Shown here in pieces: positions 25,095-34,177 of a DNA stretch of 64,000 bases. Position numbers and translations under genes: made by a program. The notes under the pieces were generated by a model, which was given only the letters and a program-made list of their open reading frames with translations, was not told the origin of the DNA and did no database searches. Origin of the DNA: Flavobacteriales bacterium. Its GTDB lineage: Bacteria > Bacteroidota > Bacteroidia > Flavobacteriales_G > Salibacteraceae. Each line of letters starts with the position of its first letter. The stretch's first letter is position 1. The stretch lies in NCBI GenBank assembly GCA_018660685.1, contig JABJJW010000011.1, forward strand, positions 62,001 to 126,000, in the 5' to 3' direction.

Positions 25095-26410
25095 TTTGAC
25101 GGGTATTTGATCGTTTTGAAACTTAGCAATCGATCAAAATCTCGCCCTAGTTGCCGGTGATATACTAAGATTGAGTACTCATTTTCAGTTTGAAAATGTG
25201 CCCCCTCAAATCGCATCAAATCAGGCTCGTATTCTCCATCATAGACAAAGGCGTAACAGTAATTGTAAAGCCCTTGTTTTAGATAAAGCGTGTTTTCATA
25301 CTGAAGGCTTTTTTGATTGTAAGTCATCTTTGCGTGAGGGACGATTCGCCAATCAGTAAGTGCACCATAAATGTACACGTCGCCATCAGCAATTGCCTTG
25401 TCTTGCTTAAGGCTGAAATGAGTTGAAACGTAGTCTGCATCAACTGTTCCTTCGCCGCCGAACAGATCATTCTTCACAAAATACCAGCCGTTCATATCTT
25501 CTCTTTGAAGATAAACCTTGCTCAATCGACTCTTATCTTGCTCCAGATATGCGTGATTTTCACTTTGGTTGAATTTGACGGAGGCCACCCCATAACCAGT
25601 AAATCGAGGATTGCTGATATCAATGAGACGAAACTCATTCATTCCACTCATGGCATTTTGGCCCTCATAATCATAGTCAAGTCGATCTTCCTTGACAAAT
25701 CTTGGCTCTAGGTCATCGATGCTCATTTCCCATGAGTGATTTTGGAGTACTACGACATGTAGATCGCGGTATGGATTTGTAATCATGTATTGATCTGGAA
25801 TAATCGAGAAATCAATTTCTTGATGTGAGTACCTCTGTTTAACCATGGTTGCTTGCTTCACTTTGGCTTCCACTTTAATCAAATCTTCGGTGACACAAAA
25901 ACGTCGTGTCAGAATCAGCTTTTCGCGATCATCGCTATCAAAGACCTTTAGCAGATAGTTTCCAGATTTGGTGATTCGAATATTGAAGTTGGGTATATCG
26001 AGATAATAGTGGGTGAACTTCTGAAATGTATTTCTAGAAAAATCGTAATCGGTCAAATAATCTTCTGGCGGGCCATCTAAATATTCCTGAACATCCAAGT
26101 CAGATTGAGTCCAATCGTGATCACAATGAATCACCGTGTACATATAATTGCCCATTGCCGAATCAAGCACGTCAAAATGCAGTTCTAATATGCTACCCTC
26201 TTCGTTCAATTCGATCACTGGAGGCCCTAGTTTCCAACCCTTGGGATGGAGGAGCACGGTCTTGACATTCTTTGCATAGGTGTAGTTATCGTAGCGCAAG
26301 TAGGTGGAGTCGTAGTACGAGACATCACCGTGGCTTCCGTCAATTTCCAATTGTGCCATTCCTAAGCTAGGCGCAAGGACAGTCACGCAGAGATAGATAC
26401 CAATTCTCAC
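25091..26410 (-). CDS. type IX secretion system plug protein (DUF5103 family)
   Basis: About 440-residue exported beta-rich protein. From GTG 26410 it has a clean signal peptide (VRIGIYLCVTVLAPSLGMAQ); TTG 26470 would prefix 20 hydrophilic residues. Family features: VLLHPKGWKLGPPVIELNE, LHFDVLDSAMGNYMYTVIHC, DHDWTQSDLDVQEYLDGPPE, SRNTFQKFTHYYLDIPN, then NPYRDLHVVVLQN and a C-terminal Ig-like region with YNYCYAF. In the SprA translocon the plug protein closes the extracellular channel when PorV is absent. Adjacent to GldI-like and PorG-like genes, consistent with T9SS. Confidence 0.85.
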   Translation of the reverse strand: MRIGIYLCVTVLAPSLGMAQLEIDGSHGDVSYYDSTYLRYDNYTYAKNVKTVLLHPKGWKLGPPVIELNEEGSILELHFDVLDSAMGNYMYTVIHCDHDWTQSDLDVQEYLDGPPEDYLTDYDFSRNTFQKFTHYYLDIPNFNIRITKSGNYLLKVFDSDDREKLILTRRFCVTEDLIKVEAKVKQATMVKQRYSHQEIDFSIIPDQYMITNPYRDLHVVVLQNHSWEMSIDDLEPRFVKEDRLDYDYEGQNAMSGMNEFRLIDISNPRFTGYGVASVKFNQSENHAYLEQDKSRLSKVYLQREDMNGWYFVKNDLFGGEGTVDADYVSTHFSLKQDKAIADGDVYIYGALTDWRIVPHAKMTYNQKSLQYENTLYLKQGLYNYCYAFVYDGEYEPDLMRFEGAHFQTENEYSILVYHRQLGRDFDRLLSFKTIKYPSN

Positions 26411-26593
26411 AATGAAGTGGTTGATTATGTGCCGTTTATTGTGTTGGAATTCTGTGTTGAAGTCGTTCAAATCTCTTCTTAGCTTGGCCTGAAATTATCT
26501 GAATTATTTTAGCTGATAATTCAATGTTAGTAAAACGGCTTAATAACGAATGATTTTCACGATGAATTGTGGGGATATAAATAAAAATTGCTG

Positions 26594-26601
26594 TAAGTTT
26601 G
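26594..26601 (+). promoter_or_regulatory. nqr operon promoter -7 box TAAGTTTG
   Basis: TAAGTTTG matches TAnnTTTG, 35 bp before the nqrA ATG. The 16 bases TTTGCGGCCGTTTTCG from 26598 are identical to the rpmB promoter/start region. Confidence 0.55.
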
Positions 26602-26636
26602 CGGCCGTTTTCGAGGCGATTTTTGAACGAAACTAG

Positions 26637-27983
26637 ATGGCTAACCAAGTTAAAATTCGCAGAGGGGCTGATATCAAACTTCAGGGGGAAGCAGAGAAAG
26701 TTAAAAGCGATGCACCACTCCCTAGCTCTTTTGCACTCAAACCAACCGATTTTCAAGGTCTAATTCCCAAAATGTGCGTAAAGCAGGGTGATACGGTGAA
26801 AGCCGGCGATCCGATTTTTTACGACAAGACCAATGAACACGTAAAGTTTACATCACCCGTCAGCGGAGAAGTCGCTGAGATTGTACGAGGTGAAAAAAGA
26901 AGAATTCTTGAAGTTCGGATCATACCCGATTCGACACAGGATTATGCCGCATTTGATGTGAGCAATCTCGATTCTGCTGAGGGCGTGAAGAAGATTCTGA
27001 TGGCAAGCGGATATTGGGGCTTTTTGAGGCAACGACCGTACGACATCATTGCTGATCCCACTCAAACTCCAAAAGCAATTTTCATCTCTGCTTTTGACAG
27101 TGCGCCACTCGCTCCGGATTATGACTTCCTTCTACATGGTCAAAAGAATGCTTTTCAAGCTGGACTGGATGCAATTTCCAAATTGACGAAGGGTAAAGTG
27201 CATCTGACTACGCGAGGGAGATCCTCTGCCGATGAAGTATTCACGGAAGCGAGCGGAGTTGAGAAAAACACCATTACTGGGCCTCATCCTGCTGGAAATG
27301 TAGGAATTCAAATTCATCACATCGACCCGATCAATAAAGGAGACATTGTTTGGACCATCAATGCGCAAGCAGTTGCAATGATTGGTCGATTCATAAAAAC
27401 AGGAAAGGTTGATTTTTCTAAGATTATTGCACTTGCAGGATCGGAAGTTGAAAAGCCGAGGTACTTGCATACTTGGGTTGGAGCTTCAATGAAATCCATC
27501 GTAGACGGTCAAGTAAATGAAGGAGATAACCGAGTTATATCTGGTAACGTACTTTCAGGTATTCAGGTAGAGGAGAACGGCTATCTCGGATTCCATGACG
27601 ATTTGGTCACCGTGATTCCCGAAGGGCGCGACCCACAGTTTCTTGGCTGGATTGCACCAAATCTCCGCAAGCTTTCATTTTCGAGAGCTTACATGAGTTG
27701 GTTGATGCCAAGTAAGGAATTCCGCCTTAATACCAATATGAATGGGGAGGACAGAGCATTCGTAGTTACGGGCCAATACGAACGTGTATTCCCAATGGAT
27801 ATCTATCCGGTCTTTTTATTGAAAGCCATCATGACAAAAGATGTCGAAAAGATGGAAGTGCTTGGTATTTATGAAGTTGCCCCTGAAGACATGGCGCTCT
27901 GTGAATTTGGTTGTACAAGTAAAATGGAGGTTCAACGCATCCTGCGTGAAGGGCTTGACCTTGCAAGAGAAGAACTGGGATAA
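26637..27983 (+). CDS. nqrA: Na+-translocating NADH:quinone reductase subunit A
   Basis: 448-residue peripheral subunit of the Na+-NQR complex on the cytoplasmic side, contributing to quinone binding and contact with NqrB. Recognised by the N-terminal lipoyl-like domain (IRRGADIKLQGEAEK, CVKQGDTVKAGDPIFYDK, FTSPVSGEVAEIVRGEKR) and the central RPYDIIADPTQTPKAIFIS. Full length. First gene of nqrABCDEF; 10 bp to nqrB. Confidence 0.96.
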   Translation: MANQVKIRRGADIKLQGEAEKVKSDAPLPSSFALKPTDFQGLIPKMCVKQGDTVKAGDPIFYDKTNEHVKFTSPVSGEVAEIVRGEKRRILEVRIIPDSTQDYAAFDVSNLDSAEGVKKILMASGYWGFLRQRPYDIIADPTQTPKAIFISAFDSAPLAPDYDFLLHGQKNAFQAGLDAISKLTKGKVHLTTRGRSSADEVFTEASGVEKNTITGPHPAGNVGIQIHHIDPINKGDIVWTINAQAVAMIGRFIKTGKVDFSKIIALAGSEVEKPRYLHTWVGASMKSIVDGQVNEGDNRVISGNVLSGIQVEENGYLGFHDDLVTVIPEGRDPQFLGWIAPNLRKLSFSRAYMSWLMPSKEFRLNTNMNGEDRAFVVTGQYERVFPMDIYPVFLLKAIMTKDVEKMEVLGIYEVAPEDMALCEFGCTSKMEVQRILREGLDLAREELG

Positions 27984-27993
27984 TTAGAGTTTG

Positions 27994-29214
27994 ATGAAGT
28001 TATTACAGAATTTATTTGACAGCGTTCGTCCGCACTTCGAGAAGGGCGGAAAACTCGAGAATTACTACCGAGTCCTAGAGGGGTTTGAAACACTCGTATT
28101 TGTTCCTGGGCATGTAACACACCGAGGAACACATATTAAAGATGCCATCGACCTGAAACGTACCATGTTTTTTGTGGTGATTGCGTTGGTTCCTTCTCTC
28201 TTGTTTGGAATGTGGAATACTGGACATCAGCATTTCCTTGCTACGGGCGAGTTTGGCGGTCTTGCAGAAGGTTTTATTGACAAGCTGTTATTCGGTGCCA
28301 TGTTGGTTCTTCCACTAGTCATTGTGAGCTATACAGTAGGTCTAGCCATTGAATTCGCGATTGCTGCTAAAAACAATCACCCGGTTAACGAAGGTTTCCT
28401 CGTTTCAGGGATGTTGATTCCACTCGTTCTTCCAGCGGATGTACCGTTATGGATGGTGGCTGTTGCTACAGCGTTTGCAGTAATCATTGGAAAGGAAGTG
28501 TTTGGTGGAACTGGAATGAATATTCTGAATCCTGCTCTTACCGCTAGAGCATTTCTCTTCTTCGCTTATCCGACTAAGATGAGTGGGAATATCGTTTGGG
28601 TTCCTACAGGTGATAAAACTCCTGTAGATGGATTCACGGGTGAAACACTTTTATCTCAGGCTTACAACGCCCCTGATGGAAGTAATTTTGGTGAAGTGGC
28701 CTATGACATGGCTGGCTATCAATACGGAAGCATGGCTGACACGATGTGGGCATCATTCTGGGGCTGGGTTCCAGGTTCGATTGGTGAAACGAGCACATTT
28801 GCGATCTTGATAGGAGCGGTTTTGTTACTATGGACTGGAATCGCTAGCTGGAGAGTGATGCTGAGCTTCTTCGCAGGAGGACTCGGAATGTCTATCCTCT
28901 TTAACTTATGGGGTGCAAATCCATTTATGGATGTCTATCCTCTGCAACAACTTTTCATGGGTGGGTTCATGTTCGGTTTGGTCTTCATGGCCACTGATCC
29001 TGTTTCAGCCACTCAGACAACCACAGGTAAATGGATTTATGGATTCTTCGGCGGATTCTTGAGTATCATGATTCGGGTCTTTAATCCGGCATATCCAGAA
29101 GGGGTGATGGTGGCCATTCTATTCATGAATGTGATGGCACCGCTCATTGATCATTACGTGGTACAAGCCAATATCAACCGAAGACTTAAACGAGCTAAAG
29201 TCGCAACTGCTTAA
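27994..29214 (+). CDS. nqrB: Na+-translocating NADH:quinone reductase subunit B
   Basis: 406-residue integral membrane subunit (about ten helices) carrying riboflavin, a covalent FMN and part of the Na+ path. The FMN attachment motif appears as DGFTGETLL (about residue 215), against the usual DGxSGAT; Thr in TGET is the candidate FMN acceptor for ApbE. Other landmarks: NHPVNEGFLVSGMLIPLVLP, GGTGMNILNPALTARAFLFF, MATDPVSATQT. ATG 27994; TTG 27991 is just upstream. Twelve bp to nqrC. Confidence 0.96.
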   Translation: MKLLQNLFDSVRPHFEKGGKLENYYRVLEGFETLVFVPGHVTHRGTHIKDAIDLKRTMFFVVIALVPSLLFGMWNTGHQHFLATGEFGGLAEGFIDKLLFGAMLVLPLVIVSYTVGLAIEFAIAAKNNHPVNEGFLVSGMLIPLVLPADVPLWMVAVATAFAVIIGKEVFGGTGMNILNPALTARAFLFFAYPTKMSGNIVWVPTGDKTPVDGFTGETLLSQAYNAPDGSNFGEVAYDMAGYQYGSMADTMWASFWGWVPGSIGETSTFAILIGAVLLLWTGIASWRVMLSFFAGGLGMSILFNLWGANPFMDVYPLQQLFMGGFMFGLVFMATDPVSATQTTTGKWIYGFFGGFLSIMIRVFNPAYPEGVMVAILFMNVMAPLIDHYVVQANINRRLKRAKVATA

Positions 29215-29225
29215 ATCTGATAGAA

Positions 29226-30005
29226 ATGGCAATCGATAAAGAATCACAAGGTTTTACGTTTCTGTTCTCAATCATCATGGTGGTTGTTGTAGCGACAGTT
29301 TTGTCGCTGGCAGCCATGGGATTGAAAGGTCCTCAGGATGAGAACATGAAGCAAGAGAAGATGCAGAACATCCTTGGCTCTCTTCAGATTGAAGTGAGTA
29401 GAGAAGAGGCTCGGCTCACATTTGGTGACTTCGTTAAGAAAAGGCTAATCTTAAACTACAAAGGAGAAGTTACTTCAGAATCAGAAGGAGCAATTAAGAG
29501 TTTGGCGGCAGATGGCAAGGCCGCTTTTGAAGCAGATGCATTCAACTTAGACATTAAAAAGCAATTTCGAGACAAGTCAAAGCCTGATTCGGAAAGAAGA
29601 TATCCGCTTTTCATTTGTGAGAAGGAAGGATCAAAGTACTATGTAATTCCACTCATTGGAACCGGACTTTGGGGCCCAATATGGGGATTCGTAGCCTTGG
29701 AAGGAGACATGAATACTGTCTTTGGTGCAACGTTCGATCACAAAACAGAAACCCCTGGTTTGGGAGCTGAGATCAATCAAGGCTGGTTTGAAAACCCATT
29801 CATTGGAGACAAGATCTTTGATGAATCAGGTGAATTCGTTTCCATCAAAGTCATCAAGGGTGGAACAACCCCAGATAATCTACACGGTGTTGATGCCATC
29901 ACAGGAGGAACGATTACCTCAAATGGTGTGTCGTCCATGCTAGAAAACACGCTTAAGGTGTATGTGCCTTATTTCAAGAACAACTCTGATATCGCTTCAA
30001 TCTAA
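29226..30005 (+). CDS. nqrC: Na+-translocating NADH:quinone reductase subunit C
   Basis: 259 residues: one N-terminal transmembrane helix (FTFLFSIIMVVVVATVLSLAA) and a periplasmic FMN-binding domain. The flavinylation motif is VDAITGGTITSNGV (about residue 226), in which the Thr of TGGT is the covalent FMN acceptor; usual SGAT is TGGT here. GLWGPIWGFVALEGD and TPGLGAEI are conserved RnfG/NqrC segments. Five bp to nqrD. Confidence 0.95.
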   Translation: MAIDKESQGFTFLFSIIMVVVVATVLSLAAMGLKGPQDENMKQEKMQNILGSLQIEVSREEARLTFGDFVKKRLILNYKGEVTSESEGAIKSLAADGKAAFEADAFNLDIKKQFRDKSKPDSERRYPLFICEKEGSKYYVIPLIGTGLWGPIWGFVALEGDMNTVFGATFDHKTETPGLGAEINQGWFENPFIGDKIFDESGEFVSIKVIKGGTTPDNLHGVDAITGGTITSNGVSSMLENTLKVYVPYFKNNSDIASI

Positions 30006-30010
30006 GAACT

Positions 30011-30691
30011 ATGAGTACTGAAGTTAAAGAAGTAGTAGAAGTAATAAAGGAACCGAGCGAGCCATTATTCTCGAAAAAGAATAGAACGCTTCTAACGGAT
30101 CCGCTCGATGACTCTAATCCAATTACCGTACAGGTATTGGGTATTTGCTCAGCATTGGCCATCACCGTTCAAGTGAAGCAGGCGGTGGTTATGTCGATCT
30201 CCGTATTGGCAGTGATGATCGGTGGAAACCTCATCATTAGTTTATTGAGAAACACCATTCCGAGTAGAATTCGAATCATCGTCCAATTGGTCGTCGTTGC
30301 ATCACTTGTAATATTGGTTGACCAAGTATTGAAGGCTTACGTTTATGATGTAAGTAAGGCTTTGTCCGTGTTCGTCGGTTTGATCATTACCAATTGCATC
30401 ATCATGGGCCGATTAGAGGCATTTGCGCTCGCAAATAAGCCTTGGCCATCCATTCTGGATGCGATCGGAAATGCAGCGGGCTATGCATGGATTCTGATAG
30501 CAGTCGCGGTTGTTCGTGAGCTTTTAGGATCAGGAACATTAATGGGATTCACGATTATTCCATCCGCAGTTTTTGACTTTGGTTATATGAATAACAACCT
30601 GATGATTCTTCCGCCCATGGCACTGATTACGGTTGGAGTGATTATCTGGGTTCAGAGAAGTCGTAATACCAAACTATTTGAAGAACATTAA
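30011..30691 (+). CDS. nqrD: Na+-translocating NADH:quinone reductase subunit D
   Basis: 226-residue membrane subunit with six helices. With NqrE it holds the intramembrane Fe centre: the two ligand cysteines are visible in VLGICSALAITVQVKQA and IITNCIIMGRLEAFA. Also conserved are GNAAGYAWILIAVAVVRELLG. A hydrophilic N-terminal extension of about 30 residues (EVVEVIKEPSEPLFSKKN) is usual in this phylum. Three bp to nqrE. Confidence 0.96.
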   Translation: MSTEVKEVVEVIKEPSEPLFSKKNRTLLTDPLDDSNPITVQVLGICSALAITVQVKQAVVMSISVLAVMIGGNLIISLLRNTIPSRIRIIVQLVVVASLVILVDQVLKAYVYDVSKALSVFVGLIITNCIIMGRLEAFALANKPWPSILDAIGNAAGYAWILIAVAVVRELLGSGTLMGFTIIPSAVFDFGYMNNNLMILPPMALITVGVIIWVQRSRNTKLFEEH

Positions 30692-30694
30692 GCG

Positions 30695-31312
30695 ATGCTA
30701 GAATTAGTCAACATATTCGTTAAGGGGATTTTCATTGAGAATATGATTTTCGCCTACTTCTTGGGGATGTGCTCTTATTTAGCGGTTTCCAAAACAGTCA
30801 AAACAGGATTCGGACTGGGTATGGCCGTGATTTTCGTATTGGGAATCACCGTTCCGGTAAATTACCTCATCGAAAACTATGTATTGAAGGAAGGAGCGCT
30901 TTCTTGGTTGAGTGAGGACTTCGCAGCCATAGATCTTAGCTTCTTAAGCTTTATCATGTTCATCGCCGTGATTGCCTCTATGGTACAGCTGGTTGAAATG
31001 ATGGTAGAAAAATTTGCTCCAGCTCTATATGGTGCTCTCGGTATTTTTCTTCCGCTCATTGCGGTTAACTGTTCAATTTTAGGTGGAGCACTCTTCATGC
31101 AAGAGCGCCAGTATGCTTCCATCATTGAGGCTACATCGTTCGGACTTGGTTCTGGCGTAGGATGGCTACTCGCAATTGTGGCAATTGCAGCTATCAGAGA
31201 GAAAATTAGATACTCCAACGTTCCTGCTCCACTACGCGGACTGGGAATCACATTTATAATCACCGGACTTATGGGCGTTGCGTTTATGGCCTTTATGGGA
31301 ATCGAATTATAG
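30695..31312 (+). CDS. nqrE: Na+-translocating NADH:quinone reductase subunit E
   Basis: 205-residue six-helix membrane subunit, partner of NqrD. The Fe-ligand cysteines lie in [17 protein letters not shown] and [15 protein letters not shown]. Starts [20 protein letters not shown] as in other NqrE/RnfA proteins. The stop is 7 bp before the nqrF ATG. Confidence 0.96.
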   Translation: MLELVNIFVKGIFIENMIFAYFLGMCSYLAVSKTVKTGFGLGMAVIFVLGITVPVNYLIENYVLKEGALSWLSEDFAAIDLSFLSFIMFIAVIASMVQLVEMMVEKFAPALYGALGIFLPLIAVNCSILGGALFMQERQYASIIEATSFGLGSGVGWLLAIVAIAAIREKIRYSNVPAPLRGLGITFIITGLMGVAFMAFMGIEL

Positions 31313-31319
31313 AATAGAT

Positions 31320-32615
31320 ATGGGAACTACGATCATATTAAGTATAGCAGTCTTTTTAGTTTTCATCTTGCTCTTGGTGTCTATCATCTTGTTTGCAAAA
31401 GCAAAGTTGAGCCCGAGCGGAAAAGTGAAAGTCACGCTAAACGGAGAAAAAACACTTGAAGTAGATGCTGGCGACACCGTTCTTTCAACTCTGAGCAACA
31501 ACGGGGTCTTTTTACCATCTGCCTGTGGTGGTGGTGGTACATGCATTCAATGTACTTGTCAAGTCATTTCAGGTGGAGGATCCATTCTGCCAACAGAAGA
31601 ACCGCATTTTTCACGCAAGGAAATTGCTGACAACTGGAGACTTGGATGCCAGGTTAAGATCAAGGAGGATATGGAAATCCAGATTCCAGAAGAAGTTTTT
31701 GGAGTAAAGAAGTGGGACGCTGTTGTTGTGAGAAATTACAACGTTGCATCTTTCATTAAGGAGTTTGTGGTAGAGATAGAGGAAGAGATGGGCTACAGAG
31801 CTGGTGGATACATTCAAATTCAGATTCCTCCATGTGAAATTAAGTTCAGCGACATGGATATCTCGGCTCACCCGAAAGAACACCCAGGCGAACCAGACAA
31901 GTTCAAGGTAGAATGGGATAAGTTCAACTTATGGCCAATGGTCATGAAGAATGATGAGCTTGTTGAGCGAGCGTATTCTATGGCTTCTTACCCTGCAGAA
32001 GGTCGCGAGATTATGTTGAATGTGCGTGTTGCGACTCCACCATGGGATCGCGCGAACAACAAATGGATGGATGTAAATCCGGGGATTGCATCTTCTTACA
32101 TTTTTGGTCAAAAGCCCGGTGATAAAGTGTCAATTTCTGGCCCTTACGGTGAGTTCTTCATTAAGGATAATCAATCTGAGATGTTGTACATCGGAGGAGG
32201 CGCAGGAATGGCTCCAATGAGAAGTCATCTCTACGAATTGTTCCGTACTATCAAGACCGGAAGAAAGGTAACGTATTGGTACGGAGGAAGATCGAAGAGA
32301 GAGTTATTCTATGTGGATCACTTCAGAGCATTGGAGAAAGACTTTCCAAATTTCAAATTCTACTTGGTTCTATCTGAGCCGATGGAAGAGGATAATTGGG
32401 TCGAGAAGAAAAGCATGGATGATCCCGAAGGCGATGGATTCTTAGGATTCGTTCACCAAACTGTGATTGATCAATACTTGAATACCCACGATGCTCCTGA
32501 GGATATTGAGTTTTATTTCTGTGGTCCACCAATGATGAATCAGGCCGTGTTGAAGATGTGCGACGATTGGGGAGTTCCTCCTGAGAACGTTGCCTTCGAC
32601 GATTTCGGAGGATAA
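31320..32615 (+). CDS. nqrF: Na+-translocating NADH:quinone reductase subunit F
   Basis: 431 residues; the NADH dehydrogenase subunit. One N-terminal helix (TIILSIAVFLVFILLLVSIILF split by a few residues), then a [2Fe-2S] ferredoxin domain (ACGGGGTCIQCTCQV with the fourth Cys in RLGCQVK), an FAD domain (ERAYSMASYPAEG) and an NADH domain (LYIGGGAGMAPMRSHLYE) ending FDDFGG. ATG 31320 gives the family N-terminus; an upstream in-frame start overlaps nqrE. A terminator follows. Confidence 0.96.
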   Translation: MGTTIILSIAVFLVFILLLVSIILFAKAKLSPSGKVKVTLNGEKTLEVDAGDTVLSTLSNNGVFLPSACGGGGTCIQCTCQVISGGGSILPTEEPHFSRKEIADNWRLGCQVKIKEDMEIQIPEEVFGVKKWDAVVVRNYNVASFIKEFVVEIEEEMGYRAGGYIQIQIPPCEIKFSDMDISAHPKEHPGEPDKFKVEWDKFNLWPMVMKNDELVERAYSMASYPAEGREIMLNVRVATPPWDRANNKWMDVNPGIASSYIFGQKPGDKVSISGPYGEFFIKDNQSEMLYIGGGAGMAPMRSHLYELFRTIKTGRKVTYWYGGRSKRELFYVDHFRALEKDFPNFKFYLVLSEPMEEDNWVEKKSMDDPEGDGFLGFVHQTVIDQYLNTHDAPEDIEFYFCGPPMMNQAVLKMCDDWGVPPENVAFDDFGG

Positions 32616-32621
32616 AAATTT

Positions 32622-32654
32622 TGATCCTTCTGCTGAAGCAGGAGGATTTTTTTG
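32622..32654 (+). terminator. terminator of the nqr operon
   Basis: GATCCTTCTGCT / AGCAGGAGGATT stem (with GU pairs) around GA, followed by seven T; 7 bp after the nqrF stop. Confidence 0.85.
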
Positions 32655-32707
32655 CCCTAATCTTTGCAGAATCATTCAATGAATAACTGGAAGCGGTCTA
32701 AATTTGT

Positions 32708-32767
32708 CGTCACTTCGAGCCCGAAGGAGTCATGGCGAAATGACGATTGAGGAAGAGTCGAGAAGTA
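32708..32767. repeat. degenerate inverted-repeat intergenic element
   Basis: CGTCACTTCGAGCCCGAAGG ... GTCGAGAAGT with an internal hairpin GTCAT-GGCGA-AATGAC (about 32729-32744). The pattern CACTTCGAG...GTCGAGAAGT resembles intergenic repeats dispersed in Bacteroidota. It lies within an artificial upstream extension of apbE. Confidence 0.35.
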
Positions 32768-32781
32768 AGACTATCAACCGG

Positions 32782-33873
32782 ATGAACCGAGCAACAATTA
32801 TATTTCTGACTATCGCCTTATCAGCCTGCCACGCTGATCTTCAAAAGACCACATCAGAAGAGTTCCGTCAAGAGATTCACGGTGAAGCTCAAGGAACGAC
32901 TTGGAGCATTGTTTACTACGATCTTCAAGAGCGTAATCTAAAACCAGCAGTAGACAGCTTGTTGGCAAGGTTGGATGAGTCTCTCTCCACTTATTTACCG
33001 GGCTCGATTATCGATGAATGGAATAAGTCTGATTCCGGCGCATACATCGATCAAGTGTTCCTCGAATTACTCTTGTTGAGTTATGATGCCTACCTCGTGT
33101 CAGAAGGTTCATTTGATCCGACCGTAAAACCATTGGTAAGTTACTGGGGCTTTGGTCCTGAACGCTTTCAACACCCAGAAATAGTGGATCAAAAGGCCAT
33201 CGATTCAATGCTGACCCTCGTAAACTTCGACACATTGAAAATTCGACAGGATGATGGCTTGTATCAGTTGAGCGAACAAGATGAAATCAGGAGTCTAACG
33301 GGCGAAGTGTTTCTAGTGAAGTCCATTCCAGGAATGCAGCTAGATTTCAATGCTGTCGGTCAAGGTTGGAGTGTTGACCTCGTTGTTGAGCATCTAAGGT
33401 CACTTGATTTAAAAGTTCTGTTCGTTGAAATAGGAGGGGAGATTGTTGCAGGAGATCCTAAACCGAATGGCGATCTATGGAAATTTGGTATCGATAAGCC
33501 GGTTGACCTCAACACAGAGCGGGAAATTCAAGCTAAGATTAACCTAAGAAATAAGGGTCTTGCAACGAGCGGAAGCTATCGGAAATACTACGAAAAGGAA
33601 GGCATTCGTTATTCACATACGATAGACCCAACAACCGGATATCCTGTCACGCACAGTTTGTTAAGCGCGACGGTAATAGCCAATGACGCTGCGACCGCGG
33701 ATGCAATGGCGACGGCTTTTCTTGTCATGGGAGCGGATTCTACCGTGAAATTTTTGAACGAACGGGACTACCTGAGCAATTACGTTTATCTCATTTCCAG
33801 TGAGGCAGATTCATATCAAACTTATACGAGTCATCAGATTGAATCCCTGATGGAGGAACGGGTCGAAAACTAG
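32782..33873 (+). CDS. apbE: FAD:protein FMN transferase (ApbE) lipoprotein
   Basis: 363 residues from ATG 32782, which gives the lipobox TIIFLTIALSAC; the reading from 32704 adds 26 residues encoded by the repeat element and is unlikely. ApbE transfers FMN from FAD to Thr of NqrB and NqrC. Motifs: GEAQGTTWSIVYY, SYWGFGPERF, LDFNAVGQGWSVDLV, FVEIGGEIVAGDPK, SGSYRKYYEKEG, and SHTIDPTTGYPV. It lies directly behind nqrABCDEF, so the NQR subunits are its probable substrates, although the nqr terminator and the spacer suggest separate transcription. Confidence 0.95.
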   Translation: MNRATIIFLTIALSACHADLQKTTSEEFRQEIHGEAQGTTWSIVYYDLQERNLKPAVDSLLARLDESLSTYLPGSIIDEWNKSDSGAYIDQVFLELLLLSYDAYLVSEGSFDPTVKPLVSYWGFGPERFQHPEIVDQKAIDSMLTLVNFDTLKIRQDDGLYQLSEQDEIRSLTGEVFLVKSIPGMQLDFNAVGQGWSVDLVVEHLRSLDLKVLFVEIGGEIVAGDPKPNGDLWKFGIDKPVDLNTEREIQAKINLRNKGLATSGSYRKYYEKEGIRYSHTIDPTTGYPVTHSLLSATVIANDAATADAMATAFLVMGADSTVKFLNERDYLSNYVYLISSEADSYQTYTSHQIESLMEERVEN

Positions 33874-33920
33874 GAACTGAACTGGGATAGGATAAGCCTT
33901 TATGGCTTAGAAGAAGAGTG

Positions 33921-34109
33921 TTAATCCTTTTGGCATTGCTCTGTTGGCATAGCACCACAGACTGCACATGAGCCTCCATCAGTCTTGAGCATTGGGTTAT
34001 TACCGGCACAAGTACCAGCAAATTCCCCATCTTTTTTTGCCCAAATTTTAATCGCAATACCAGCGAATGCAAGAGACAGAAGTCCGGCGGCAAGGAGGAT
34101 TACTAACAT
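33921..34109 (-). CDS. small four-Cys membrane protein, candidate NqrM-type NQR maturation factor
   Basis: 62 residues: one transmembrane helix (MLVILLAAGLLSLAFAGIAI) followed by KIWAKKDGEFAGTCAGNNP and a cysteine region (GGSCAVCGAMPTEQC) with four Cys in all. I recognise this as a short protein found beside nqr/apbE in Flavobacteria. It has the same topology (one helix plus four cysteines) as gammaproteobacterial NqrM, which is needed to insert Fe between NqrD and NqrE, but the Cys spacing differs, so function is inferred. Convergent with apbE. Confidence 0.65.
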   Translation of the reverse strand: MLVILLAAGLLSLAFAGIAIKIWAKKDGEFAGTCAGNNPMLKTDGGSCAVCGAMPTEQCQKD

Positions 34110-34177
34110 GAAACAAAGGTAAGAATCCGACCCATTACAAAAGTGCTATGAGTCACTTTCGAGCACAAGAACAGACA

